Both the position numbers and the translations under genes were made by a program. Below, one piece after another: positions 25,764 to 35,761 of a stretch of 64,000 bases of DNA (positions are counted from its first letter, which is position 1; each line of letters begins with the position of its first letter). The notes below the pieces were generated by a model, which did not search any database, was not told where the DNA came from, and saw only the letters and a list, made by a program, of their open reading frames with translations. This stretch comes from Mesorhizobium sp. YIM 152430. Lineage in GTDB: Bacteria > Pseudomonadota > Alphaproteobacteria > Rhizobiales > Rhizobiaceae. The stretch lies in assembly GCF_029210365.1 (NCBI RefSeq), contig NZ_JARGES010000043.1, forward strand, positions 434,001-498,000. Direction: 5' to 3'.

Positions 25764-26210
25764 ATGCGCATCGTAATCGGCTCGGACCACGCCGGCTTCC
25801 CGTTGAAGTCGACTATCGTGGAATACGTCAAATCGCTTGGCCATGAAGTCGAGGATGTCGGCTCCTTCGATCCGAACCCGGTCGATTTTCCCGACATCGC
25901 CCGCAAGGTCACCGACAGGATCAATGCCGGCGAGGCCGCGCGCGGCCTGATGGTCTGCGGAACCGGCGTCGGCGCGTCCATCGCGGCCAACAAGGTCAAG
26001 GGCATCCGCGCCGCAGTCTGCCACGACGTTCATTCCGCGCATCAGTCGGTCGAGCATGACGACGTGAACGTGATGTGCATCGGCGCGCAGATCGTCGGTC
26101 CTTGGCTCGCCAAGGATCTGGTCGAATCCTATTTGAAGGCTGAATTCTCGACCGACGAGGATTTCCGCCGCCGCGTCGCCAAGCTCGCCGAGATGGACGC
26201 CGACCGCTGA
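25764..26210 (+). CDS. rpiB: RpiB/LacAB-family sugar-phosphate isomerase
   Basis: The 148-aa protein carries the family signatures MRIVIGSDHAGFPLKSTIVE, VDFPDIARKVTD, the catalytic-cysteine loop MVCGTGVGASIAANKVKGIR, and AAVCHDVHSA. Members isomerise ribose 5-phosphate or other aldose/ketose phosphates, including erythrulose phosphates. The position 13 bases after dctM in a regulated transport operon suggests a pathway-specific isomerase rather than the housekeeping enzyme, but the substrate is not decided by sequence. A terminator follows. Confidence 0.8.
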   Translation: MRIVIGSDHAGFPLKSTIVEYVKSLGHEVEDVGSFDPNPVDFPDIARKVTDRINAGEAARGLMVCGTGVGASIAANKVKGIRAAVCHDVHSAHQSVEHDDVNVMCIGAQIVGPWLAKDLVESYLKAEFSTDEDFRRRVAKLAEMDADR

Positions 26211-26245
26211 TCCGGCGATCGAGCGTCATCCATGGGTGACGCTCC

Positions 26246-26290
26246 GTTGCGGCGGCGCGAATTGGGGCCGCGCCGCCGCAACGTGCTTTT
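26246..26290. terminator. Bidirectional terminator between rpiB and the DD-carboxypeptidase gene
   Basis: The stem GTTGCGGCGGCGCG / CGCGCCGCCGCAAC (26246-26282) is followed by gtgctttt on the + strand. It lies between convergent genes. Confidence 0.65.
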
Positions 26291-26304
26291 CAATCGGCGA
26301 AGGT

Positions 26305-27216
26305 TCAATTCATCGGTGCGAGCAGCGCCTGCTGCGGCACCGGGCGCGGCGCCGAGGTCGCGGTCACTGTGCCGGCCATCGGCATATATTGCTCGACGAG
26401 CTGTTCCATGTGCGAATTGCGGCTTTTCGCCGTCTCGCCGCCCATCACGACCGCGACGAGCTTGCGGCCGCCGCGATCGACCGAAGTGGCCAGATTGAAG
26501 CCCGACGCGCGGATATAGCCGGTCTTCAGCCCGTCGACGCCGGCCACGCGGCCGAGCAGGTCGTTGTGGCCGCGAATGGTCTTGCCGGCATAGCTGAATT
26601 CGCGATTGGCGAAATAGTGGTAGTGGTGCGGGAAGCGCTTGTTGAGCGCGATGGACAGCAGCGCCATGTCACGCGCCGTCGTCTGCTGGCCTGCATCCGG
26701 CAGGCCGGACGCGTTGCGGAACGTGGTGGAATTCATGCCCATCTGGCGTGCGCGCTGCGTCATCAACGCGGCGAAATTCTCTTCCGTCCCGCCAAGGAAT
26801 TCGGCCGTCGCCACCGCCACGTCGTTGGCCGAGCGGATGATCAGCGCCCGGATCGCCGTGTCCACGTCGATCGCCTCGCCCTGCCGGAAGCCGATCTTGG
26901 TCGGCACCTGACCGCGCGCATTGTCGGAAACGGGGATCATCGTCTGTTTGCCGATGCGCCCGGAATCCAGGGCTTCGAACAGCATGAACACCGTCATCAT
27001 CTTGGTCAGCGAGGCCGGATAGCGAAGCTGATCGGCGTGGACGGAATAAAGCGAGCGCCCCGAACTGACGTCGACGACGATCGCGGCGTATTTTTCGGAC
27101 GGGATCGGCGGCGGCGGCTCGGGCAGAACCGAGGTCGAGCAGGCGGAGACAAGCACCGCTAGTGCGAGGAGCGCCGCCAAAGGCGACAAGAACGCACGCC
27201 TCAACATCCCGCCCAT
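26305..27216 (-). CDS. D-alanyl-D-alanine carboxypeptidase family lipoprotein (S11)
   Basis: The peptidase S11 fold has all three active-site motifs: SxxK (YPASLTKMMTVF), SxN (IRSANDVAV) and KTG (VDGLKTGYIRAS). The N-terminus has a membrane signal with lipobox (LAVLVSACSTS), so it is probably a lipoprotein acting on peptidoglycan in the periplasm. A short proline-rich linker follows (VLPEPPPPIP). The start at 27216 has ggagc at suitable distance; an in-frame ATG at 27261 lacks one. Confidence 0.88.
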   Translation of the reverse strand: MGGMLRRAFLSPLAALLALAVLVSACSTSVLPEPPPPIPSEKYAAIVVDVSSGRSLYSVHADQLRYPASLTKMMTVFMLFEALDSGRIGKQTMIPVSDNARGQVPTKIGFRQGEAIDVDTAIRALIIRSANDVAVATAEFLGGTEENFAALMTQRARQMGMNSTTFRNASGLPDAGQQTTARDMALLSIALNKRFPHHYHYFANREFSYAGKTIRGHNDLLGRVAGVDGLKTGYIRASGFNLATSVDRGGRKLVAVVMGGETAKSRNSHMEQLVEQYMPMAGTVTATSAPRPVPQQALLAPMN

Positions 27217-27293
27217 TCGAAAAGCTCCCGCAAACCATGTCCCCGCCCCATCGTTCTGCACGAGGCATGGTTAAGCGGCAATGAAGAATGACG

Positions 27294-28427
27294 TTACTTC
27301 GCCACCCCGCCCCAGATCGCCTCGGCGGTCTCGACGACGAGGTCGAGCTTGCGGCGCTGGTCGTCGAGCGAGATCGAATTGCCTTCCTCGGTCGAGGCGA
27401 AGCCGCATTGCGGGGCGATGCCGAGCTGCTCGAGATCGACATGTTTCGACGCCTCGTCGAACTTTCGCTTCAGATCGTCGAGCCTTTCCATCTCGCCCGT
27501 CTTGGTTGTAATGAAGCCGGGCAGCACACGCTTTTTGCCCTTCGGCAGGAGGCGCAAGGGCTCAAGCCCGCCGGCCCGCTCGGTGTCGTATTCCATGAAG
27601 TAGATGTCGACGCCGGTCTGGTTGAAGACCGCGTCCGCCGCCGGATCATAGGCGCCTTCGGCCGCGTGGGTAGAGCGGAAATTGCCGCGGCACATATGCA
27701 TCCCGATCAGCATGTCGTCCGGCCGGTCCTTGATCGCGTCATGCATCATCCTGGCATATTGCTCGATCAGCCAGTCCGGATCGGTCCCTTGCTCCTTTTG
27801 TGTCGCGCGATGCTTGGGGTCGCACAGATAGGCGAAGAAGATGTCGTCCATCTGCAAATAGCGGCAACCGGCATCGTAGAATGCCTTCACGGCCTTGGCA
27901 TAGGTCTTCGAGAGGTCGGCGAAGAGCGCTTCCGGATCGTCGCGATAGTCCTTTGGGTGGATGTCGTCTTTGGCGGTACGGAAATGACAGCAACTCGGGC
28001 CGGGGATCGAAATCTTCGGCATCACCCTCGTCTTCGAGGCGACATAGCGGAAATGGTCGAGCATCGGATGGTCGTCTGGAAAGTCGAGCTTGCCGGTGAT
28101 CGTTGGAAAGACCGGACGCAGCTTGACGCCGGCGAAGTCGACGCCTTTTTCGGGCGCGCGCTCTTCCATGTCGAAGCCTTCGAGCCCGCCCATGAAGTCG
28201 TAGTGCCAGAAGGAACGTCGGATCTCGCCGTCCGTCACGACCGGCAGTCCGGCTTCTTCCTGCATCCGGATCGCGTCGTCGATCGCTGCATTCTCGATTT
28301 CCTCGAGTTCCTCCGCGGCGATCGCCTTGTCCTCGTAGAATCGTTTGCGCGCATCCTTGACCGATTGTGGCCGAAGCAGGCTGCCGACATGGTCGGCGCG
28401 ATAGGGCGGGGTGGCGATCGGCGTCAT
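27294..28427 (-). CDS. MetE-like cobalamin-independent methyltransferase family protein
   Basis: The 377-aa protein corresponds to the C-terminal catalytic half of MetE (COG0620 type). It has RADHVGSLLRP at the start, LPVVTDGEIRRSFWHYDF, DAGCRYLQMDDIFFAY, and zinc-ligand regions HMCRGNFRS and LGIAPQCGFAS. Stand-alone proteins of this kind (such as Bacillus YxjG/YxjH) are thought to transfer methyl groups to homocysteine or related thiols, but the donor is unknown. The start at 28427 follows ggagga; the longer reading to 28547 has no site. It is divergent from an orphan TRAP binding protein. Confidence 0.8.
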   Translation of the reverse strand: MTPIATPPYRADHVGSLLRPQSVKDARKRFYEDKAIAAEELEEIENAAIDDAIRMQEEAGLPVVTDGEIRRSFWHYDFMGGLEGFDMEERAPEKGVDFAGVKLRPVFPTITGKLDFPDDHPMLDHFRYVASKTRVMPKISIPGPSCCHFRTAKDDIHPKDYRDDPEALFADLSKTYAKAVKAFYDAGCRYLQMDDIFFAYLCDPKHRATQKEQGTDPDWLIEQYARMMHDAIKDRPDDMLIGMHMCRGNFRSTHAAEGAYDPAADAVFNQTGVDIYFMEYDTERAGGLEPLRLLPKGKKRVLPGFITTKTGEMERLDDLKRKFDEASKHVDLEQLGIAPQCGFASTEEGNSISLDDQRRKLDLVVETAEAIWGGVAK

Positions 28428-28519
28428 GGCGGTCCTCCGGATTGCTCGTCTGGGCGTGTCGTGGCTACCATGCGAAGGTGATGACGGCCAGCCTTTCAAG
28501 GGTGCTTCCAAGGCAGAAA

Positions 28520-28534
28520 GTTCTATCGTATAAC
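28520..28534. promoter_or_regulatory. Candidate operator/promoter GTTCTATCGTATAAC
   Basis: The inverted repeat GTT-n-TA-N3-TA-n-AAC includes a TATAAC -10-like box (28529-28534). TTCCAA sits 17 bases upstream, so it may drive the solute-binding-protein gene at 28562 under repressor control. Confidence 0.4.
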
Positions 28535-28561
28535 AATCTCGGGACATGCAGGGAGGAACCC

Positions 28562-29590
28562 ATGTTTAACTTGAAAACCTTGACTGCCGGCGCTGTTGCG
28601 TTTGCAGCCTTCACCAGCGTTGCCGCCGCGCAGGAAACGACGCTCCGCCTTCACCAGATGCTGCCGCCGCAGGCGACCATTCCCGCCGAGGCGCTGAGAC
28701 CCTGGGCCGCCAAGGTCATGGAAGAGTCCGGCGGCCGTCTGAAGATCGAGCAATATGACGCGATGCAACTCGGCGGCACGCCGCCGCAGCTCGTCGATCA
28801 GGTCACCGACGGCGTCGTCGACATGATCTGGACCGTCATCGGCTATACGCCCGGCCGCTATCCGTCGACCGAGGCTTTCGAGCTTCCCTTCATGGTGACA
28901 ACGGGCGAGGCGACGTCGAAAGCCTTCCATGAATATTGCGAAAAATACTGCATGGACGAGTTTGCGGGCGTGAAGGTCATCGCCTTCCACACGCATGGTC
29001 CGGGACTGATCCACTCGAAGAACCCGGTCGACACGCTGGAATCCATGCAGGGCGTCAAGATCCGCGGCGGCTCGCGCGTCATCAACCAGATGCTCGAAGC
29101 GCTGGGATCGACGCCGATCGGAATGCCGGTGCCGGCCGTCTCCGAAGCCCTGTCGAAGGGCGTGATCGACGCCACGACGATCCCATGGGAAGTCACGCCA
29201 TCGCTGCGTGTTCCCGAACTGGTCAAGAACCATACCGGCTTCACCGGCGACGAGGGTCTTTATACGCAGACCTTCGTATTCGCCATGAATCAGGCGTCCT
29301 ACGACGCGCTGCCCGATGAGATGAAGGCGGTCATCGATGCCAATTCAGGCATCGAGACCGCCGCCATGTTCGGCCGGGTCATGGATTCGGGCGACGAGGC
29401 CGGTCTGAAGATCGCGCAGGATCTCGGCAACAACATCATCACCCTCGACGAAGCCGAGACCCAGCGCTGGAAGGACACCGCCGCGCCTTTGATCGACGCC
29501 TGGATCGAGGAGATGAACGGCAGGGGCATGGACGCCAATGCCATGGTTGACGATGCCCGCGCGATGATCGCCAAGCATCTCGGCTCCTGA
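28562..29590 (+). CDS. Orphan TRAP transporter solute-binding protein (DctP family)
   Basis: The signal peptide (MFNLKTLTAGAVAFAAFTSV, cleavage after AAA) is followed by DctP-type sequence: LRLHQMLPPQATIPAEALRP, LKIEQYDAMQLGGTPPQLVD and the ligand-loop region VSEALSKGVIDATTIPWEV. It has 342 aa. No DctQ or DctM gene is adjacent: it is followed by a terminator and then a convergent gene. It must share a permease encoded elsewhere or has another role. The start has gggagg just upstream. Confidence 0.85.
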   Translation: MFNLKTLTAGAVAFAAFTSVAAAQETTLRLHQMLPPQATIPAEALRPWAAKVMEESGGRLKIEQYDAMQLGGTPPQLVDQVTDGVVDMIWTVIGYTPGRYPSTEAFELPFMVTTGEATSKAFHEYCEKYCMDEFAGVKVIAFHTHGPGLIHSKNPVDTLESMQGVKIRGGSRVINQMLEALGSTPIGMPVPAVSEALSKGVIDATTIPWEVTPSLRVPELVKNHTGFTGDEGLYTQTFVFAMNQASYDALPDEMKAVIDANSGIETAAMFGRVMDSGDEAGLKIAQDLGNNIITLDEAETQRWKDTAAPLIDAWIEEMNGRGMDANAMVDDARAMIAKHLGS

Positions 29591-29606
29591 TCGGCGGACG
29601 ATTGCG

Positions 29607-29642
29607 AAAAGCCGGCTGCGAGCGATCGCAGCCGGCTTTTTA
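29607..29642. terminator. Bidirectional terminator between 29590 and 29640
   Basis: The perfect stem AAAAGCCGGCTGCG / CGCAGCCGGCTTTT (loop agcgat) has T-runs on both strands. It serves the orphan TRAP gene and the convergent aldolase-like gene. Confidence 0.85.
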
Positions 29643-30410
29643 GTTGCGGAAGTTCGAGCCTTCCTCGTCGAGGATCGCCTTCAATTCCTCGAGGTGTCGC
29701 TTGGCGGACGCAACCGGATAAGTGTCCATCTGGGTCGCGACACGCTCGGCGATCTCGTCGGACAGGTGCCGGATCGGCTGTCCGGTCCACAGCGCCTTGA
29801 TGTAGGTCTCGCAGGCGCGCTCGAAATAATAGAGCCGGTCGAACGTGTCGCCCACCGTCTCGCCGATGATCATCACGCCGTGATTGCCCATCACCATCAC
29901 CTTGGCCTTCGGGTCGGAAAAGAGCCTCGAACAGCGCTCGCCCTCTTCCTCGAAAGCGAGCCCGCCATAATGCGCGTCGACCACCTGCCGTCCGTGAAAC
30001 ATCGCCGAGTTCTGGTCGATCGCGGGCAGCCGCGAATCCGCCAGAGAGGCAAGAACCGTGGCGTGAACCGAGTGGACATGCATGACACAGCGTGCATGAG
30101 GCACGTTGCGATGGATCGCCCCATGCAGCCCCCAGGCAGTCGGGTCGGGCGCATCGGGGCGCTTCATCGTGTCGGGATCGTTGGCATCGATCAGCAGAAG
30201 GTCGCTCGCCTTGATCCGCGAAAAATGCATCAGGTTGGGGTTGATGAGGATCTGCGTTCCGCCGTCGTCGACGGCGAGCGAGAAGTGGTTGGCGACGGCT
30301 TCGTGCATGTTGAGCCGCGCCGTCCAGCGAAAGGCGGCTGCGAGGTCGCAGCGCTCCTCGTAGAAGGGCAGGTTCGGACGGCGTGTATCGGCAAGCTGGG
30401 TGACGCTCAT
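29640..30410 (-). CDS. Class II aldolase/adducin family protein
   Basis: The 256-aa protein has the family's zinc-binding HxH in VMHVHSVHATVLASL, the upstream ANHFSLAVDDGG and SRIKASDLLLID strands, and a third His in VMVMGNHGVMIIG. Members include L-fuculose-phosphate aldolase and decarboxylases or dehydratases, so the reaction cannot be fixed. The start MSVTQLAD at 30410 follows aggag. It lies upstream of neither transporter; its nearest same-strand neighbour is ureG, which precedes it by 60 bases, so it could be co-transcribed with the urease operon end. Confidence 0.75.
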   Translation of the reverse strand: MSVTQLADTRRPNLPFYEERCDLAAAFRWTARLNMHEAVANHFSLAVDDGGTQILINPNLMHFSRIKASDLLLIDANDPDTMKRPDAPDPTAWGLHGAIHRNVPHARCVMHVHSVHATVLASLADSRLPAIDQNSAMFHGRQVVDAHYGGLAFEEEGERCSRLFSDPKAKVMVMGNHGVMIIGETVGDTFDRLYYFERACETYIKALWTGQPIRHLSDEIAERVATQMDTYPVASAKRHLEELKAILDEEGSNFRN

Positions 30411-30470
30411 CGGGCGCTCTCCTGATCTTTGATGCGCCAGCATGTCGCTTGGCGACCCGCTGCGCAACCG

Positions 30471-31103
30471 TCAGGACGCCTGTCTCAACTGGTCCAATCC
30501 GCCATGTTCGACGAGGAAATCGACGATTTCGGCAACGCCCATGCCGCGCGAAAGATCGGTGAACGCGAATTGCTTGCCCACCCGCGCCTTGGCCGCATCG
30601 CGCGCCATCTGGTCGAGATCGACGTTCACGTAGGGCGCCAGGTCGGCCTTGTTGATGACGAGAAAATCAGACCGCGTGATGCCCGGCCCGCCCTTGCGCG
30701 GAATGTCGCCGCCCTGGCACACCGAGATGACGTAGAGCGTCAGGTCGGCAAGGTCGGGCGAGAAAGTCGCGGCCAGATTGTCGCCGCCCGATTCGATGAA
30801 GACGATGTCGAGGCCGGGAATACGCTTGGTCAGTTCGTCGATCGCCTGTAAATTGATCGAGGCGTCCTCGCGAATGGCGGTGTGCGGGCAGCCGCCCGTC
30901 TCCACGCCGACGATGCGGTCCTCCGAAAGCGCCTGCGCGCGCACCAGCGCCATCGCGTCTTCCCTGGTGTAGATGTCGTTGGTGACGACGGCGAGCGAGT
31001 AGCGTTCGCGCATCGCCTTGCACAGATTTTCGGTGAGCGTCGTCTTGCCCGAACCCACCGGCCCGCCGATCCCGACGCGCAGCGGGCCATTGGAAGAAGT
31101 CAT
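30471..31103 (-). CDS. ureG: Urease accessory GTPase UreG
   Basis: UreG is a SIMIBI-class GTPase that delivers nickel to apo-urease with UreD, UreF and UreE. The 210-aa protein has the P-loop [11 protein letters not shown] (about residues 13-23), the metal-binding [17 protein letters not shown] motif (Cys-Pro-His), [14 protein letters not shown] and a base-recognition NKADLAPYV. It overlaps ureF by 4 bases, and it closes the urease transcription unit. Confidence 0.95.
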   Translation of the reverse strand: MTSSNGPLRVGIGGPVGSGKTTLTENLCKAMRERYSLAVVTNDIYTREDAMALVRAQALSEDRIVGVETGGCPHTAIREDASINLQAIDELTKRIPGLDIVFIESGGDNLAATFSPDLADLTLYVISVCQGGDIPRKGGPGITRSDFLVINKADLAPYVNVDLDQMARDAAKARVGKQFAFTDLSRGMGVAEIVDFLVEHGGLDQLRQAS

Positions 31104-31747
31104 GTGCGGAACAGCCTCGAATATTGGGTTTCGTGGTTCATGGCGGCGATTTCGGCGATAAAGGCCGACCCGCCGAGATCGTCGAGCGACGAATTCGCGG
31201 CGCGCGCAGTGATGTCGATTATCGTCGCTTCCATCTCGCGCAGGACGGCGACGCCGCGTTCCTGGCCGAGAAGCGAGAGCCTGATGCCGGCTTGGATCTG
31301 GTTGGAGACGAAGGCCTGGCAGTAGGTTGCAATCGTCCCTTCAAACGGCAATCCGTTGAATCCGGCCGACGCACCGAAGACGACCGGGTAGGGACAATTT
31401 GTCGGCAACGCGAGGCCTGCGGTCCATCCGGCCACCGCCTTTGCAAATGCCTGGCCCTGCGCCATCGTTTCCAGATGCCGCTCGGCCGAGCCCGCCAGCG
31501 CCTCGCCAAGTTCGGCCAACTCGCCGATGTCACCACCGTCACGCCCGCGCCGCCACGCTTCGGCCACGATCACCGCGTCGTTCCATCCGGTGCCGTGCCG
31601 CATCAGCCCGTCGAGCCATGCGCCGAGATCACCGACCCTCCCGTCCGCCGCCGCGCGTTCCAATCCATGGCTGTAGCTGAACGTACCGACGGGAAAGGCC
31701 GGCGACAGCCAAGCCATCAGCCGCAGCGTGGAGGAGGGATCAGCCAT
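31100..31747 (-). CDS. ureF: Urease accessory protein UreF
   Basis: UreF acts as the bridge and GTPase activator for UreG in the UreDFG maturation complex. The all-helical 215-aa protein shows [19 protein letters not shown] near the N-terminus, [16 protein letters not shown] and the C-terminal [12 protein letters not shown] typical of UreF. The ATG at 31747 overlaps the ureE stop by 8 bases. A longer frame to 31816 lies inside ureE and is unlikely. Confidence 0.92.
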   Translation of the reverse strand: MADPSSTLRLMAWLSPAFPVGTFSYSHGLERAAADGRVGDLGAWLDGLMRHGTGWNDAVIVAEAWRRGRDGGDIGELAELGEALAGSAERHLETMAQGQAFAKAVAGWTAGLALPTNCPYPVVFGASAGFNGLPFEGTIATYCQAFVSNQIQAGIRLSLLGQERGVAVLREMEATIIDITARAANSSLDDLGGSAFIAEIAAMNHETQYSRLFRT

Positions 31748-32207
31748 GCTGGTGATCGTGCCCGTGCGCCTTGCCGGAATAGGCGCCGCGCACCGGCTCG
31801 AACCCGGTCCGTACATGGGCGACGGTCGCCCCCAGCCCTTGCAGCATCGCTTCGATCACATGGTCGCGCAGGATGAGGATACGATCATCTTCGATCTGCG
31901 CTGCGAGATGACGATTGCCGATATGCCAGGCGAGTTCGACGAGATGTAGCCGGTTGCGCGGGCGGATCTCGAAAAGGTCTTCCGCGGCTGCCGCGATCTC
32001 GGCCAGCGACCCGGTGTCGAGCAACAGACAGTCGCCGGCACGAAGCGCAACCGCCTTCGGCAGGTCGGCGAGCACCCGCGCGCCCGTGTCAAGGATCAGG
32101 AGCTTGCGCCGCAAATGCCGCTCGTCATGGGCGAGCGCGATGGAGCCGACGACGGGACGGTCGCCGCGCGAGGCCACCTCGACCACCGCGTTCGCGCGAA
32201 ACATCAT
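31740..32207 (-). CDS. ureE: Urease accessory nickel chaperone UreE
   Basis: UreE is a homodimeric nickel metallochaperone. The 155-aa protein contains LVELAWHIGNRHLAAQIEDD with the conserved metal-binding His (GNRH), then RDHVIEAMLQGLGA and a His-rich end HGHDHQHG. This matches UreE proteins with nickel-storing tails. The start at 32207 (MMFRANAVVEV) overlaps the preceding GST gene by 4 bases; the extended reading to 32336 would overlap far more. Confidence 0.9.
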   Translation of the reverse strand: MMFRANAVVEVASRGDRPVVGSIALAHDERHLRRKLLILDTGARVLADLPKAVALRAGDCLLLDTGSLAEIAAAAEDLFEIRPRNRLHLVELAWHIGNRHLAAQIEDDRILILRDHVIEAMLQGLGATVAHVRTGFEPVRGAYSGKAHGHDHQHG

Positions 32208-32812
32208 GCAGCCATCGCCTCCTTTTCGCGGGCTTGGGCGCGGGCTAGTGCCGGCCGCGCCAGCACCCGGTCGAAATAGGCGTTCACGCGCGACGAACCG
32301 ATCTCGAATTTCGCCCCGCGCGCCCATTGCCCGCAATGGCCCAGAACGACGTCGGCGCAGGTGAAGCGGTCGCCCATTGCGAAATCGCGCTCGCCGAGAC
32401 GCTTGTCGAAATTACCGATCTCGGACGCGAATTCCGCCGTGGTCCAAGGCCCCACTTCGGCCCGCTGGTCGTCCGGCAGCCGCAATCTGTGCTTCAGCTT
32501 GTTCCAGAGCGGCGCTTCCAACTCGGCCTGTGCAAAGAAGAGCCAGGATGCGATCTCGGCCCGTTCGGCCGGCGTCGTGCCGCCCATGTGCTGGTCGGCG
32601 TGCTTGTCGGCGAGGTAGAAGACGATCGCAGCCGAATCCGTGACGACGACGTCGCCATCGGCCAGCGCCGGCATCTTGCCGCTCGGGTTGTAGCGCTGCA
32701 TCGTCTCGGTGTGCATCTTCGCCTTGACGATCTCGTAGGGCTGGCCGAGTTCCTCCAGCATCCAGGTGACGCGCGTCAGGCGCGAGCCTGGCGATCCGAC
32801 TGTCTGATACAT
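32204..32812 (-). CDS. Glutathione S-transferase family protein inside the urease operon
   Basis: The 202-aa protein has the thioredoxin-fold N-terminal domain (SPGSRLTRVTWMLEELGQPY, YNPSGKMPALADGD, VVVTDSAAIVFYLADKH) and the helical C-terminal domain. It is encoded between the ABM protein and ureE with overlaps at both ends (TGATG upstream, 4 bases with ureE), so it belongs to the urease transcript. GST genes are not standard urease accessories. Its role there is unknown. Confidence 0.85.
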   Translation of the reverse strand: MYQTVGSPGSRLTRVTWMLEELGQPYEIVKAKMHTETMQRYNPSGKMPALADGDVVVTDSAAIVFYLADKHADQHMGGTTPAERAEIASWLFFAQAELEAPLWNKLKHRLRLPDDQRAEVGPWTTAEFASEIGNFDKRLGERDFAMGDRFTCADVVLGHCGQWARGAKFEIGSSRVNAYFDRVLARPALARAQAREKEAMAA

Positions 32813-33108
32813 CAATGGTTCTCCACTTTCTCGGCGTGGACGATCTCGATTTTGCGCTCGATCAGATGCGGCGCGCTCGCCTCCCGCCAGGCGGTGACAT
32901 GCGCACTCTTCGCATGGGCGGACAACGCCTCGCGCGTCTCCCATTTCTCGACGAAGACCAGACGGTCGGGATTCGCGATGTCGGCGTGAAGATCATAGGC
33001 GATGCAGCCATCCTCCCTCAGCGTCGCCTCGCGGCAGATGCGCGCCGGCTCGCGCAGATGGTCGAGCGTGCCGGGCCTGATGATGAGCGTGGCGAAGACG
33101 TAGATCAT
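32812..33108 (-). CDS. Antibiotic biosynthesis monooxygenase (ABM) domain protein
   Basis: The 98-aa protein is a single ferredoxin-like ABM/YgiN domain: IYVFATLIIRPGTLDHLREP, CIAYDLHADIANPDRLVFVE, KWETREALSAHAKSAH. Such proteins are quinol- or small-molecule monooxygenases or dimeric binding proteins. It lies 27 bases after ureC and its stop overlaps the GST start by one base (TGATG). It is therefore co-translated with the urease operon, an unusual companion. Confidence 0.8.
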   Translation of the reverse strand: MIYVFATLIIRPGTLDHLREPARICREATLREDGCIAYDLHADIANPDRLVFVEKWETREALSAHAKSAHVTAWREASAPHLIERKIEIVHAEKVENH

Positions 33109-33135
33109 GGAACCTCCCGTTTGATGCCGGGCACG

Positions 33136-34848
<1,713 letters not shown>

Positions 34849-35065
34849 GAAAGGCTCCTGCGGTGTCAGTGATGCCAAGGACTTGGAGGCGCGGTGACAC
34901 GGCTCCGTCACATTGCGCACCTTCCGGCCACGAAATGACCAGCGAATGACCCCGATCGGTCCGCAACCGCACCGGCGCCGATGCATTTCTACCCCAGTCG
35001 CCACCGAGCGACGATCGTGAGCACGAAGGGACAGATCTCAAATCGAACCGAAGAGGAAATTCACG

Positions 35066-35596
35066 ATGAAACGGATTATTGGACTGACGACCGCTGCCCT
35101 GATGGGCGCTTCGATGATGGTAGCCCCCGCGCTTGCCCAGACGAGCGTTGGCGGCGGCGCAACGGGTGGTGTCAACGCCGAGACCGGCGTGACCGGCGGC
35201 GTCAATGCCGGCGACACGGTTGACGACGCTGCGGGTGCCGCAACCGACACGATGGGCGAGACGGACGCCGGCACGACCGCCGCGATCGGCGCCGATGCGA
35301 CCTTTGACGGCGCTCTCTCGGCGATCGAAGGCAATGCGACCAGCACGGCGGCCATCGACACGATGACCGAAATCGGCAGTGTCGAAGTCATCAGGATCGG
35401 CGAACTCGAAGACGCGGACATGACCGCGCTGGAGACGGCCACCACGGAACGTGCTGCGGAGATCACCGAGCTCCAGGCCGCGCTTGAGGCCAACACGGCC
35501 GTTTCGGCGGCTCTCGAAGCCGAGGACGTTGCCGCCAACGAGGTCGTCGCGGCCCAGATGGGTGCCGATGGCGAACTGGTCGTCTATGTCGAGTAA
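35066..35596 (+). CDS. Small secreted Ala/Thr-rich hypothetical protein
   Basis: The signal peptide MKRIIGLTTAALMGASMMVA, cleaved after ALA, is followed by a Gly/Thr/Asn-rich linker (SVGGGATGGVNAETGVTGGV) and an acidic helical domain (DMTALETATTERAAEITELQ) ending in a strand, ELVVYVE. I do not recognise a family. The C-terminal ~80 residues align by eye with those of the next gene (VEVIRIGEL vs VEIVFLPEV; ITELQAALE vs IVELQQSIE). It lies on the plus strand inside the urease cluster and ends in a strong terminator. The ATG follows gaggaa. Confidence 0.7.
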   Translation: MKRIIGLTTAALMGASMMVAPALAQTSVGGGATGGVNAETGVTGGVNAGDTVDDAAGAATDTMGETDAGTTAAIGADATFDGALSAIEGNATSTAAIDTMTEIGSVEVIRIGELEDADMTALETATTERAAEITELQAALEANTAVSAALEAEDVAANEVVAAQMGADGELVVYVE

Positions 35597-35620
35597 CGCC
35601 CATTTCGTGTAGCGACAAAG

Positions 35621-35653
35621 CGGCGCGGGCTTGGACCCGCGCCGTTTTTTTGT
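35621..35653 (+). terminator. Rho-independent terminator after the first secreted-protein gene
   Basis: The stem CGGCGCGGG / CCCGCGCCG (loop cttgga) is followed by seven T residues. Confidence 0.85.
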
Positions 35654-35761
35654 GTTAGGGAGACCGCGCTTCGCAGTTGCGGTAGAAGCGGGCACAAGCC
35701 AAACTCGCATGAAGACAAGATTTCGACCCTGATCCGAAGCTAGACCGAAGGACCGATCAAG

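Noticed and set aside
25764-26210. Housekeeping ribose-5-phosphate isomerase with certainty
   Set aside because: The family covers several sugar phosphates, and the operon context suggests a pathway enzyme; only the family can be claimed.
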